Numbered from the stretch's first letter, positions 1 to 6,015 are shown. The stretch: DNA of 9,344 nucleotides from an uncultured Terriglobus sp. (GCA_937859825.1 CALMAP010000195.1:1-9344), one strand, 5' to 3'. Translations and numbers: made by a program. The notes: generated by a model from the letters alone, not told the origin.

Positions 1-658
1 CAGGCAGGGTCTTGCTGCTGCCGCGCAGATGGTCTGGGGTGATCATCTCTTTTGCTGAAAAGACGGAGCGTATCTCTGCGTCCAATGCGTCAAAGACCGC
101 GGGGGTGAACGGCTCAGGCTCGGGTGTGCCGGGCAGTTGCGGCTTCTCTTCTTTCGCCTCGACGAGGATGAACAGCGGCACATGGCTAGGGTGTGCCTGC
201 GACCACGCCTTCACCTCGCGCAGGCAGTCCACGAACAGGGCGCAACTGCTGCGCTGGTCGATGCCGGTAACGTGCATCACTTTGAAGCCGGGCTTGTCCA
301 TCTGGTGCTGCGGGTCGTAGGCTGGGTCGGCAGGCAGACCCGCCTGCGCGATGACCGGGTCGGCTGCAAGCTTCGCGTAGCGGCCCCCCTTGCTGTCAGC
401 ATGCACGTCAATCTCGATCTGTCGCACGCCATTGTTGAACTGCGTGGTGAGCGAGGGATGGCTGTAGTCCAGCGATCGGGCGGCCCTTGGGTTCTTCTGG
501 TTGAGGATGGCTACCACGCCCGGGGTGAGACCGGTGTGATAACTGTTGTGGCTGCCCACCACCTGGATCTGGTTGATGCGCACACCATCCTGCGCGTAGA
601 GGGAAAGCACGCTGCCTGCAAGCAGCAGTGCGGCACAGGCGACGCGGGAAATCCTCAT
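1..658 (-). CDS. Secreted PI-specific phospholipase C-like protein (Ca2+-dependent type), 3' end outside window
   Basis: The frame reads open from an ATG at 658 to the left edge, giving 219 residues without the C-terminus. Residues 1-22 look like a signal peptide (MRISRVACAALLLAGSVLSLYA), so the protein is probably exported. The mature part carries hallmarks of the Ca2+-dependent phosphoinositide phospholipase C family: INQIQVVGSHNSYH (residues 28-41, first catalytic His about 37), QIEIDVHAD (80-87, likely metal-binding Glu/Asp), GFKVMHVTGID (124-134, second catalytic His about 129), and FILVEAKEE (163-171), another acidic strand. In this family the enzyme cleaves the phosphodiester of inositol phospholipids in a TIM-barrel fold. 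Substrate here is inferred only; related bacterial proteins may act on other phosphodiesters. AAAGG at 664-668 is 5 bases before the ATG and supports the start. The next gene upstream on the strand is the large receptor ending at 818, separated by a 101-bp hairpin, so cotranscription is uncertain. Confidence 0.82.
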   Translation of the reverse strand, partial: MRISRVACAALLLAGSVLSLYAQDGVRINQIQVVGSHNSYHTGLTPGVVAILNQKNPRAARSLDYSHPSLTTQFNNGVRQIEIDVHADSKGGRYAKLAADPVIAQAGLPADPAYDPQHQMDKPGFKVMHVTGIDQRSSCALFVDCLREVKAWSQAHPSHVPLFILVEAKEEKPQLPGTPEPEPFTPAVFDALDAEIRSVFSAKEMITPDHLRGSSKTLP

Positions 659-694
659 TTTGACCTTTCGATAAGTGTCTGACAGTCAATTAAA

Positions 695-795
695 GTGTCA
701 TCCTGAGCGCAGCGAAGGACCTGCTCTTGCTCGAAACTAAACTGGCGCTCCGGGCAAAAGCAGGTCCTTCATCGCTACGCTCCTCAGGATGACAC
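695..795. repeat. 101-bp imperfect inverted repeat (dispersed-repeat-like hairpin)
   Basis: The left arm (695-725) begins GTGTCATCCTGAGCGCAGCG and ends AAGGACCTGCT. The right arm (759-795) is its reverse complement with two 3-base insertions and one substitution, and a 33-base spacer lies between. All 31 left-arm positions except one pair with the right arm, so the transcript would fold into a long stem. It fills most of the gap between the receptor (stop at 818) and the phospholipase start (658), both on the minus strand, so it could act as a processing site, attenuator or 3'-end stabiliser. From memory, intergenic repeats with a TCATCCTGAG...AGCGAAGGACCT motif are common in Terriglobia genomes, which would make this a REP/MITE-like element rather than a gene-specific signal. 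No target-site duplication is obvious. Confidence 0.8.
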
Positions 796-817
796 TGACA
801 AAGAAAAGCCGCACTTG

Positions 818-3800
818 TTAAAAGATCAGCTTGCCCGCAAGCTGTAACTGCCGTGCGGGATAAGCCGAGTTGACCACACCAAAGGAACCACCGTTGAGGG
901 TAGTGTTCGGCGCGCCCAGGTTGACCTTGTTCAGCACGTTGAACGCCTCGGCACGCAAATCCAGCTTGATGCGTTCCGTGACGATCGGGAACTGCTTGTG
1001 AATGCCTAGATCCGTTTGATAAAACGGTGCGGATCGAAAGGCATTCCGCGACGTGGTGCCCCAGGGATACGTTGTCGGCGCACTAAAGGCATTTGCATTC
1101 AGGTAATTGGTGATGCTCCCGCCTGCCGTGGTCCGGATGCGTGCGCCGGTGTCTGTGTTGAAGGTCTGACCGAAGACGCGATTCGGGCGATACGTCACCA
1201 GATCGGACACGTAGAGGCCGCTGGATGTCGGAATCGTGTACGTCACGTTCAGCGGAAGACCGCTTGTCACGGTGTTGATGAGCGTCATCTGCCAGCCGCC
1301 GAGTGTCGCGTTCAGCAGGCCATTCGAGTTGGCACCGTACTTGCGGCCGTGACCATAGGGCAGGTCATAGACCACCGACAGCGTGTCGTTCAGCGGCTGA
1401 TCATAGCCGCCGGGGCCGTAGTCCTGGCGTGGGTTCGCGAAGTTGATGCGCGAGTTGTCACCGCCCTGGGTCTCCAGGTGTCCGCTTGATAGGTCGAAGA
1501 GGCGGCTGTAGGTGAAGGAGTTCAGCAGGAAGAGGCCGAAGTTGGTGCGCTTTTCCGTGCGGATCTGAAGTGAGTTGTAGTTGGCCGAACCGCCGCCATA
1601 GGCGATTTCGATGCCAGCGAAGGTGCTGACCGGGCGACGCGCCTGCAGGCCAGGGCAAGTTGCTGCCGTGCAGGGAGTGGCCTGGTTATAGTCACCCAGA
1701 ATCTGCAGGTGCGTGCTCTTGTTTCCCACATAATCGACGGCCATGAGCCACCCCGAACCGAGATCGCGCTGAACACCAGCAAAGTAGTTCTGCACATATC
1801 CCGTGCTGAAGTTGCGCGGGATGTAGCGCGAAAGCACGTTGAGAGGGTTGAAGTAGGCGGGGGTCGTCAAGTTGGTCGCGTAACCCTGCTGCGTCTGCCG
1901 GAAGCAGGCAGACTGCAACTGCGTGTCGTTCGTGCAGAGGGGCGACGTGATCGCCTGCGTAATGCTCGCGTTCACGACGTTCGGTCCGTTGTAAGTCAGG
2001 TTGTTCTCACCACCGGCACGGTTGAACTGAGTGAAGACGACGCCGTAGCCGCCGCGAAGCACCGTCTTGGTGTCCGGCGAGTAGGCGAAGCCAAAGCGCG
2101 GACCAAAGTTCTTCTTCGGCAGGTTCACGAGTGCCCGATTGTAGATGCCGCCGTTCGACGCTTGGATAAGCGAGTTGGTCGCCGGATCGAAGTTGGCCAG
2201 CTTGTTGTCGCGTTCGTACTGCGGCGTCACCAGTTCATAGCGCAGACCGGCGTTGATCGTCAGCTTGGGCGACAGCTTGATGTCGTCCTGCACGTACATG
2301 AAGTTGAAACGCTGCCGCAGGTTCACGACCGCAAACGTTGTGAGCGAATATGCGGATCGGTTGCCGAAGATGAAGTCGGCCAAGTTATACAGGTTGTTGT
2401 TGGCCAGGGTAGAGACAGGCTTGCTGAACTGTCCGCCATAGTTGTCCTGCCCATAGCTGGGATTGAAGTCGTTGATCTGCGTGTTGACACCCTGCCACTC
2501 ATAACCCAGCTTCAGCGCGTGTCTCCCGCGCAGCGTGGTGTAGTTCACCTTGGGGTTGAAGATGGTGGGATTCTGGAACTGCGGGTTCGAGGTCTGCGCG
2601 CCGAACTGCGTGTAGCCGCTGATGGCCTGGCCGTTCAACGGGCGAACGATGCTGGGGTCCGTCGGGATGCCATTCGTGATGCCGCTTTCCGTCAGGATGG
2701 ACGACTGGCCCACGCCAATGGGACTTTTGCCGCCGCGGTTCTGCAACCAGCCGAAACGCACATCCAGCAGGCGCGTAGCAGACAGTGTGATGGTGGCACC
2801 ACCCGCGATGTCACGGTTCTGAATATTCACATTGCCGTTGGCATTGCCACCCGCACGGCCTGGGATACCTGCTGGTGCAAAAATGGCGCCACGGTGCTCG
2901 CTGTAGCGGCCAAAGACGGTGTAGCGCGGCGAGAGGGTGTAGTCGATCCGGCCATCGCCCTTGTCGTCATTGATGGTGCCGCGGGGTGTGGTCGTGAAGT
3001 TGTTCGTATTGCCCGAGAGATTGTTGGTGGGCAGCGCAGCAAAGACGTTCCGCGCGAACGTCGTGATGTCCGACTGCGGAATGATGCCGTTCGCATAGAC
3101 TCTGCCCGTAATCGGGTTGCGTACCGAAAGACCGAGAATGCCGTTCCGTTGGTCGGTCGTGGGCAGCGACGATACCGTTAACGCCTGGTTGAAGATCGTC
3201 CGATTGCCCTCGTAGTCGGTGAAGAAGAAGGCTTTGTCCTTGAAGATCGGTCCGCCGAAGGTGCCGCCGAACTGGTTGCGAATGTACTTGAGTGAAGTGC
3301 CCGGCGTGCTGAAGTAATTGTTGGCATTCAGTGCGGTATTGCGGTTGTAGTCGTAGGCTTTGCCGTGGAAGCTGTTGGTGCCGCGCCGGGTTGCCACGTT
3401 GATGACTGCGCCGGGGTTGCGCCCGTACTCCGCGGAGTAGTTGTTCGTCTCTACGCGGAACTCGTCGACAGCATCGGGTGATGGGGGAATGTTCTCATTC
3501 GCGAAGCCCTGGTTGCTGGTGCCGTAGTTGTTGTTGTCCAAACCGTCGAGCAGGAAGTTGTTGAAGGCGGAGCGCTGGCCGTTGATGTTGAATGAGGCCT
3601 CGCGGCTGTCAGGTGCCTGAGTTTCAAGGGCAGAACGGCGGGCGCCGGGTGCCAGCAGCACCAGGTCGGCGTAGGAACGGCCGTTGAGCGGCAGGTTCTC
3701 GACTTCGCGCGTGCCGACGACCTGGCCACGCGAGCTGGTCTCCGTCTCCAGCTGGGTCGGCGCACTGGTCACCTGAACAACCTCGGTCACCGAACCGGTT

Positions 3801-4141
3801 TTCAGGCCAACGTCCACGCGCTGGCGCGCATTCACGGTAAGGCTGAACTCTGGGCTCTCTGACTTGGAGAAACCCGCCGCCTCTGAGATCACCTTGTAAT
3901 TACCGATCTTAACGCTGGCGAATTCGTACTTGCCTTCCTTATCGGTTTGGATGGTTTGGGTTACGCCGGTCTCCTGATTGGTGAGGGTGACCGCTGCGTT
4001 CGGCACGGCAGCGCCGGCGGCATCACGCACGTATCCGAGTACCGATGCAGAATCGAATTGCGCAAGAGCAGGGGCAGCACAGAGGAGCACGGGCGCGAGA
4101 AGGACGCCAAACCCGGGCTTCCGGTTAGAACTAAAAAACAT
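818..4141 (-). CDS. Oar-like TonB-dependent receptor with carboxypeptidase-regulatory-like domain
   Basis: This is a large outer-membrane receptor of 1107 residues, predicted to import a ligand through a gated beta-barrel powered by TonB. I start it at the ATG at 4141 rather than the in-frame ATG at 4225: AGGAGA (4146-4151) sits just upstream, and the protein then begins with a signal peptide (residues 1-27, ending CAAPALA before Q28). Residues about 31-113 form a carboxypeptidase-regulatory-like beta-sandwich (SVLGYVRDAAGAAVPNAAVT). A plug follows at about 125-255 (ENLPLNGRSYADL, SFNINGQRSAFNNFLLDGLD, NNYSAEYGRNPGAVINVATR). From about 256 it is barrel, with RNQFGGTFGGPIF and AFFFTDYEGNR near 288-314, a late DLRAEAFNVLNKVN strand and a terminal Phe (GKLIF). 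Two pairs of cysteines (SPLCTNDTQLQSAC and PCTAATC) probably form disulfides in outer loops. The length and domain order match acidobacterial Oar/SusC-like receptors. A saccharide ligand is inferred from the neighbouring sugar transporter and shared operator. Confidence 0.93.
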   Translation of the reverse strand: MFFSSNRKPGFGVLLAPVLLCAAPALAQFDSASVLGYVRDAAGAAVPNAAVTLTNQETGVTQTIQTDKEGKYEFASVKIGNYKVISEAAGFSKSESPEFSLTVNARQRVDVGLKTGSVTEVVQVTSAPTQLETETSSRGQVVGTREVENLPLNGRSYADLVLLAPGARRSALETQAPDSREASFNINGQRSAFNNFLLDGLDNNNYGTSNQGFANENIPPSPDAVDEFRVETNNYSAEYGRNPGAVINVATRRGTNSFHGKAYDYNRNTALNANNYFSTPGTSLKYIRNQFGGTFGGPIFKDKAFFFTDYEGNRTIFNQALTVSSLPTTDQRNGILGLSVRNPITGRVYANGIIPQSDITTFARNVFAALPTNNLSGNTNNFTTTPRGTINDDKGDGRIDYTLSPRYTVFGRYSEHRGAIFAPAGIPGRAGGNANGNVNIQNRDIAGGATITLSATRLLDVRFGWLQNRGGKSPIGVGQSSILTESGITNGIPTDPSIVRPLNGQAISGYTQFGAQTSNPQFQNPTIFNPKVNYTTLRGRHALKLGYEWQGVNTQINDFNPSYGQDNYGGQFSKPVSTLANNNLYNLADFIFGNRSAYSLTTFAVVNLRQRFNFMYVQDDIKLSPKLTINAGLRYELVTPQYERDNKLANFDPATNSLIQASNGGIYNRALVNLPKKNFGPRFGFAYSPDTKTVLRGGYGVVFTQFNRAGGENNLTYNGPNVVNASITQAITSPLCTNDTQLQSACFRQTQQGYATNLTTPAYFNPLNVLSRYIPRNFSTGYVQNYFAGVQRDLGSGWLMAVDYVGNKSTHLQILGDYNQATPCTAATCPGLQARRPVSTFAGIEIAYGGGSANYNSLQIRTEKRTNFGLFLLNSFTYSRLFDLSSGHLETQGGDNSRINFANPRQDYGPGGYDQPLNDTLSVVYDLPYGHGRKYGANSNGLLNATLGGWQMTLINTVTSGLPLNVTYTIPTSSGLYVSDLVTYRPNRVFGQTFNTDTGARIRTTAGGSITNYLNANAFSAPTTYPWGTTSRNAFRSAPFYQTDLGIHKQFPIVTERIKLDLRAEAFNVLNKVNLGAPNTTLNGGSFGVVNSAYPARQLQLAGKLIF

Positions 4142-4145
4142 GATG

Positions 4146-4151
4146 TCTCCT
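4146..4151 (-). promoter_or_regulatory. Shine-Dalgarno sequence deciding the receptor start
   Basis: On the minus strand the sequence reads AGGAGA, then CATC, then ATG (start at 4141). No comparable site lies before the longer in-frame ATG at 4225. The longer start would also put 28 hydrophilic residues in front of the signal peptide. Confidence 0.8.
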
Positions 4152-4237
4152 ATTCGGGATGCGAGTATCGTCGCCGAACCGTGTTTCGCATCCGTTGCGA
4201 TTTCGTTACAGCACGATGAATCCATTTGAATTCGCGG

Positions 4238-4254
4238 AAAGTTAGCGCTTACGG
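4238..4254 (-). promoter_or_regulatory. LacI/GalR-type operator-like site, receptor copy
   Basis: The minus strand reads CCGTAAGCGCTAACTTT. The core GTAAGCGCTAAC is a near-palindrome around a central CG, the arrangement typical of LacI/GalR-family operators and resembling the Bacillus CcpA cre box TGTAAGCGCTTACA. It matches the site at 5847-5863 at 15 of 17 positions. No LacI-type regulator gene is in the window, so the binding protein is unknown. Confidence 0.6.
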
Positions 4255-4268
4255 AACTGCTCTGTCAA
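4239..4268 (-). promoter_or_regulatory. Putative sigma70-type promoter of the first TonB receptor
   Basis: The minus strand has a perfect -35 hexamer TTGACA (4268-4263), an 18-base spacer, and a weak -10 TAACTT (4244-4239, matching the outer positions of TATAAT). Transcription would begin near 4232, giving a leader of about 90 bases. The putative operator at 4238-4254 overlaps the -10 and the spacer, the position expected for a repressor that blocks RNA polymerase. The -35 is convincing; the -10 is not strong. Confidence 0.5.
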
Positions 4269-4306
4269 GGGGTCATGCCCACCCGGGACATATGACCTGG
4301 AGGGAA

Positions 4307-5599
4307 TCAGGAGAACCGCGTCTGCCTCCACAGGCGAAGGGAAGCGAAGACAAGGCTGACCACGAGGACGACCAGGAGCACCGCCGTCCAGCGGAGATCC
4401 ATCGTGAGCTCGGGCCGCCGCGCACCCGTTGCGAGCCAGACAAAGACAAGGCAGGCGGCGGTGACGATCGCGTAGTCCCACCAGCGCCGCCGTTCGCCAC
4501 GCGTGTTGAACTCCTCACCCGCCTGCGCGGCGAGAGTCTTGTTGTAATCCAGGCCGTAGCGGTTGCACTCCCGCAACAAGGCCTGCTGTACGGAACTGTG
4601 TTCTTTCGCAGACGCCACGGCGGTGCTGATGGAAAGCGCACCCAGGATCATTAGCGTAGACCCGCCGACCACCAACCAGCGGTGCGCGCTGTCAGCATGC
4701 TGCAGCTCGCCAAAGACGAGCGCACCCCAGGCCAGTCCCCACAACTGGTTGGTGTTTGAGAGCGGAATGCCGCGGCCGATGCCAAGGTATTTACACGCGA
4801 ACTGCTGAAACAGGTCGCCGATCACCCAGATCATGCCGCCGAGAAAGAGCCAGAAGAGAACAGGCTGCAGCCGCGCCCACTGAAACGCCGTGGAGCGGGA
4901 ACCACCGTCCAGCGTCCATACCAGCAGCAGCATCGTGACCAGCTCACCCACGGTAAATGCTGTAACGAACGACAGTGGGTTCATGCCGCTGAGATACGCC
5001 TTGCGGTACGGCACATACATGGTGCCCCACATGAGACTCGCGCCGCCTGCCGCCGCCAGGCCGCCCGCGATGTGATGTCCCGCCGCGGTGTCGCCATGCA
5101 GTGTGCTGAAGCCGAGCATGATGGCTGCGGCAATGATCAGCACACCGCCGAGCAGAACCTTGCCGATGTTGAGCCTGCTGGCGCCCTGCAGTTCATGGAA
5201 CAGCAGCCTGCCCCAGAGCAGACCGATCAGCGAATTGGTGTTCCACATGGGAAAGGCGATGGCGAGACCAACATCACGGATCGCAAATACCGTGAGCGTG
5301 TTCGCAACCGCCCAGAGCGCACCCGCAAGAATGGCCCATACGATTAAGTGCTTTTTCTCGCGAAGATCGGCAAAGACGTAGGTCGTGCCTTTGAGCAGCG
5401 TGGGAAAGGTCCAGCGCGCGGTAAATACACCGGCAACCATGCAAAGCGAGATGGCAAATGGTGAAAAGCCGGAGTTCACGAGCTTTGTGGGTGCCTCCGC
5501 TGCGCCCAGCCACACGCCCGCGGTCAGGCCGCACAGAACGCCTAATATGTGCAGGGATGAGGGTACATGCAGAGCAGCTTTGGTGTTGGTCGGATTCAC
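4307..5599 (-). CDS. GRP/DMT-superfamily sugar transporter with two extra C-terminal membrane spans
   Basis: This is a polytopic inner-membrane protein of 430 residues resembling the glucose/ribose porter (GlcU/RhaT-like) branch of the drug/metabolite transporter superfamily, which moves monosaccharides by secondary transport. About ten spans occur between residues 15 and 328. The two halves share an internal repeat: residues 111-138 contain GLAIAFPMWNTNSLIGLLWG and residues 273-300 contain GIGRGIPLSNTNQLWGLAWG, with 15 identities over about 29 aligned positions, including P, NTN and ELQ, as expected from the family's inverted duplication. Typical GRP porters are near 290 residues. Here a charged segment (about 330-372) and two further spans (about 375-391 and 403-423) are added. 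The start is a GTG; an in-frame stop lies three codons upstream, and GGGGTGA (5606-5612) is well spaced. It follows the 34-residue membrane peptide gene by 61 bases. The substrate cannot be read from sequence. Confidence 0.85.
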   Translation of the reverse strand: MNPTNTKAALHVPSSLHILGVLCGLTAGVWLGAAEAPTKLVNSGFSPFAISLCMVAGVFTARWTFPTLLKGTTYVFADLREKKHLIVWAILAGALWAVANTLTVFAIRDVGLAIAFPMWNTNSLIGLLWGRLLFHELQGASRLNIGKVLLGGVLIIAAAIMLGFSTLHGDTAAGHHIAGGLAAAGGASLMWGTMYVPYRKAYLSGMNPLSFVTAFTVGELVTMLLLVWTLDGGSRSTAFQWARLQPVLFWLFLGGMIWVIGDLFQQFACKYLGIGRGIPLSNTNQLWGLAWGALVFGELQHADSAHRWLVVGGSTLMILGALSISTAVASAKEHSSVQQALLRECNRYGLDYNKTLAAQAGEEFNTRGERRRWWDYAIVTAACLVFVWLATGARRPELTMDLRWTAVLLVVLVVSLVFASLRLWRQTRFS

Positions 5600-5661
5600 T
5601 GGCCATCACCCCGCACGAGACACCCAGTAGCAAAGACCCAAGAACAATATGCCGCGCGCAT
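5596..5661 (-). CDS. Possible 21-codon bridging ORF between membrane peptide and transporter
   Basis: The ATG at 5661 overlaps the TGA of the 34-residue peptide gene (TGATG), and its own TGA at 5598-5596 overlaps the transporter's GTG (GTGA). The product would be MRAAYCSWVFATGCLVRGDGQ, which has no recognisable motif. Both overlaps are typical of translational coupling, so passage of ribosomes through this ORF could feed the transporter start. It has no convincing Shine-Dalgarno sequence of its own and may be a chance reading frame. Confidence 0.3.
   Translation of the reverse strand: MRAAYCSWVFATGCLVRGDGQ
5606..5612 (-). promoter_or_regulatory. Shine-Dalgarno sequence for the transporter GTG start
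   Basis: The minus strand reads GGGGTGA, then six bases, then the GTG at 5599. It contains GGTGA, which is complementary to the 16S rRNA tail. With a stop in frame just upstream and no other start codon until residue 54, this fixes the transporter start at the GTG. Confidence 0.65.
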
Positions 5662-5765
5662 CAGTGCAGCACCACGAGCAGAACGATGCCCAGGAGCAGA
5701 ACGGTGAGAGGAATCCAGAAGTGAGCGTCCGTGAGAACAGCCCGGGTAAGGTCGACGGCTTTCAT
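5661..5765 (-). CDS. 34-residue single-span membrane peptide, leader gene of the transporter
   Basis: The ATG at 5765 opens a 34-codon frame. Its product starts MKAVDLTRAVLTDAHFW and continues with a strongly hydrophobic segment (residues about 16-33: FWIPLTVLLLGIVLLVVL) ending in His. It would be a small inner-membrane protein with a short charged N-terminal tail and one helix. AAAGGA (5770-5775) lies four bases before the ATG, a good ribosome-binding site. The gene is the first downstream of the putative operator and promoter, in the same direction as the transporter that starts 61 bases further on. I recognise no named family. It may be a transporter subunit or stabiliser, or a translated leader. 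The long hydrophobic stretch, clean start site and synteny argue that it is a real gene. Confidence 0.65.
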   Translation of the reverse strand: MKAVDLTRAVLTDAHFWIPLTVLLLGIVLLVVLH

Positions 5766-5766
5766 T

Positions 5767-5792
5767 GCATCCTTTGTTGTACTACCGGATGC
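5767..5792 (-). promoter_or_regulatory. Hairpin partly covering the peptide's ribosome-binding site
   Basis: On the minus strand GCATCC (5792-5787) can pair with GGATGC (5772-5767) across a 14-base loop. The right arm holds the GGA of the AAAGGA Shine-Dalgarno and ends one base before the ATG at 5765. A six-bp GC-containing stem could lower initiation. This is predicted by eye only. Confidence 0.35.
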
Positions 5793-5846
5793 GCCAGGTT
5801 TCTCCACAGCAGCAGCTCCATGCGGAAGAAAACACAGGAAACTTAG

Positions 5847-5863
5847 AACGTTAGCGCTTTCGG
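5847..5863 (-). promoter_or_regulatory. LacI/GalR-type operator-like site, transporter copy
   Basis: The minus strand reads CCGAAAGCGCTAACGTT and differs from the receptor copy at 4238-4254 at two positions only. It lies 82 bases upstream of the membrane peptide start, just downstream of the putative -10, so a bound repressor would block initiation or clearance. It is also one arm of a larger dyad (5847-5883). Confidence 0.6.
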
Positions 5864-5883
5864 TTCGGAAAGAACGCTACGTT
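5847..5883. promoter_or_regulatory. 37-bp interrupted dyad around the transporter operator
   Basis: AACGTTAGCGCTTTC (5847-5861) and GAAAGAACGCTACGTT (5868-5883) are inverted copies separated by GGTTCG. Fourteen base pairs form, with one extra T in the left arm and two extra A in the right. The right arm is therefore a degenerate, inverted second copy of the operator-like sequence and overlaps the putative -10. Confidence 0.55.
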
Positions 5884-5903
5884 GCTGCAGGTGAGGCTGT
5901 CAA
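5874..5903 (-). promoter_or_regulatory. Putative promoter of the peptide-transporter operon
   Basis: A perfect -35 TTGACA (5903-5898) is followed after 18 bases by a poor -10, TAGCGT (5879-5874). Initiation would fall near 5867, within the dyad, leaving about 100 bases of leader before the peptide ATG. The -35 and its position relative to the operator support the call; the -10 is weak. Confidence 0.4.
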
Positions 5904-5944
5904 GCAGCAAGTCTCCTGACCTTACGGATACCATGGGCTTGTTC

Positions 5945-5974
5945 TATCGGGTTGGACGACATTCCAACACGATA
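5945..5974. promoter_or_regulatory. 30-bp palindrome upstream of the Rieske gene
   Basis: The arms TATCGGGTTGGA (5945-5956) and TCCAACACGATA (5963-5974) are inverted repeats, matching at 11 of 12 positions around CGACAT. It lies 41 bases before the Rieske ATG in the divergent intergenic region. It could be a dimeric regulator's operator or, less likely, a leader hairpin. There is no T-run after it, so a terminator is not favoured. Confidence 0.55.
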
Positions 5975-6015
5975 AGAAGAACCCTGATAGAGATAAGGAT
6001 CCGGAAAAAGAATTC

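Noticed and set aside
137..682. A 181-codon plus-strand frame over the phospholipase region
   Set aside because: It is antisense to a convincing gene and its product shows no recognisable motif.
408..689. A 93-codon minus-strand frame starting at 689
   Set aside because: It overlaps the phospholipase-like gene in another frame. That gene has a signal peptide, catalytic motifs and a ribosome-binding site, whereas this product is Arg/Gln/Pro-rich low-complexity sequence.
1709..3181. A 490-codon open frame on the plus strand, antisense to the first TonB receptor
   Set aside because: Its translation is a Val/Arg-rich sequence with no domain pattern, while the opposite strand encodes a complete, family-typical receptor. 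High-G+C genes often leave a long open antisense frame.
4142..4225. N-terminal extension of the first receptor to the ATG at 4225
   Set aside because: The extra 28 residues would precede the signal peptide, there is no ribosome-binding site at 4225, and the ATG at 4141 has an ideal one.
4271..4297. Inverted repeat GGTCAT...ATGACC after the transporter stop, as a terminator
   Set aside because: The stem is only six bp with a 15-base loop and no T-run follows on the minus strand. It also abuts the -35 of the receptor promoter, so it is too weak to call.
4226..4654. A 142-codon plus-strand frame over the transporter's 3' end
   Set aside because: It is antisense to the transporter's membrane spans, and the product is charged and repetitive without a known pattern.
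5274..5633. A 119-codon minus-strand frame overlapping the transporter start
   Set aside because: It shares the region with the transporter in another frame. The transporter frame has the internal repeat and membrane spans, and this one becomes Arg/His-rich noise.
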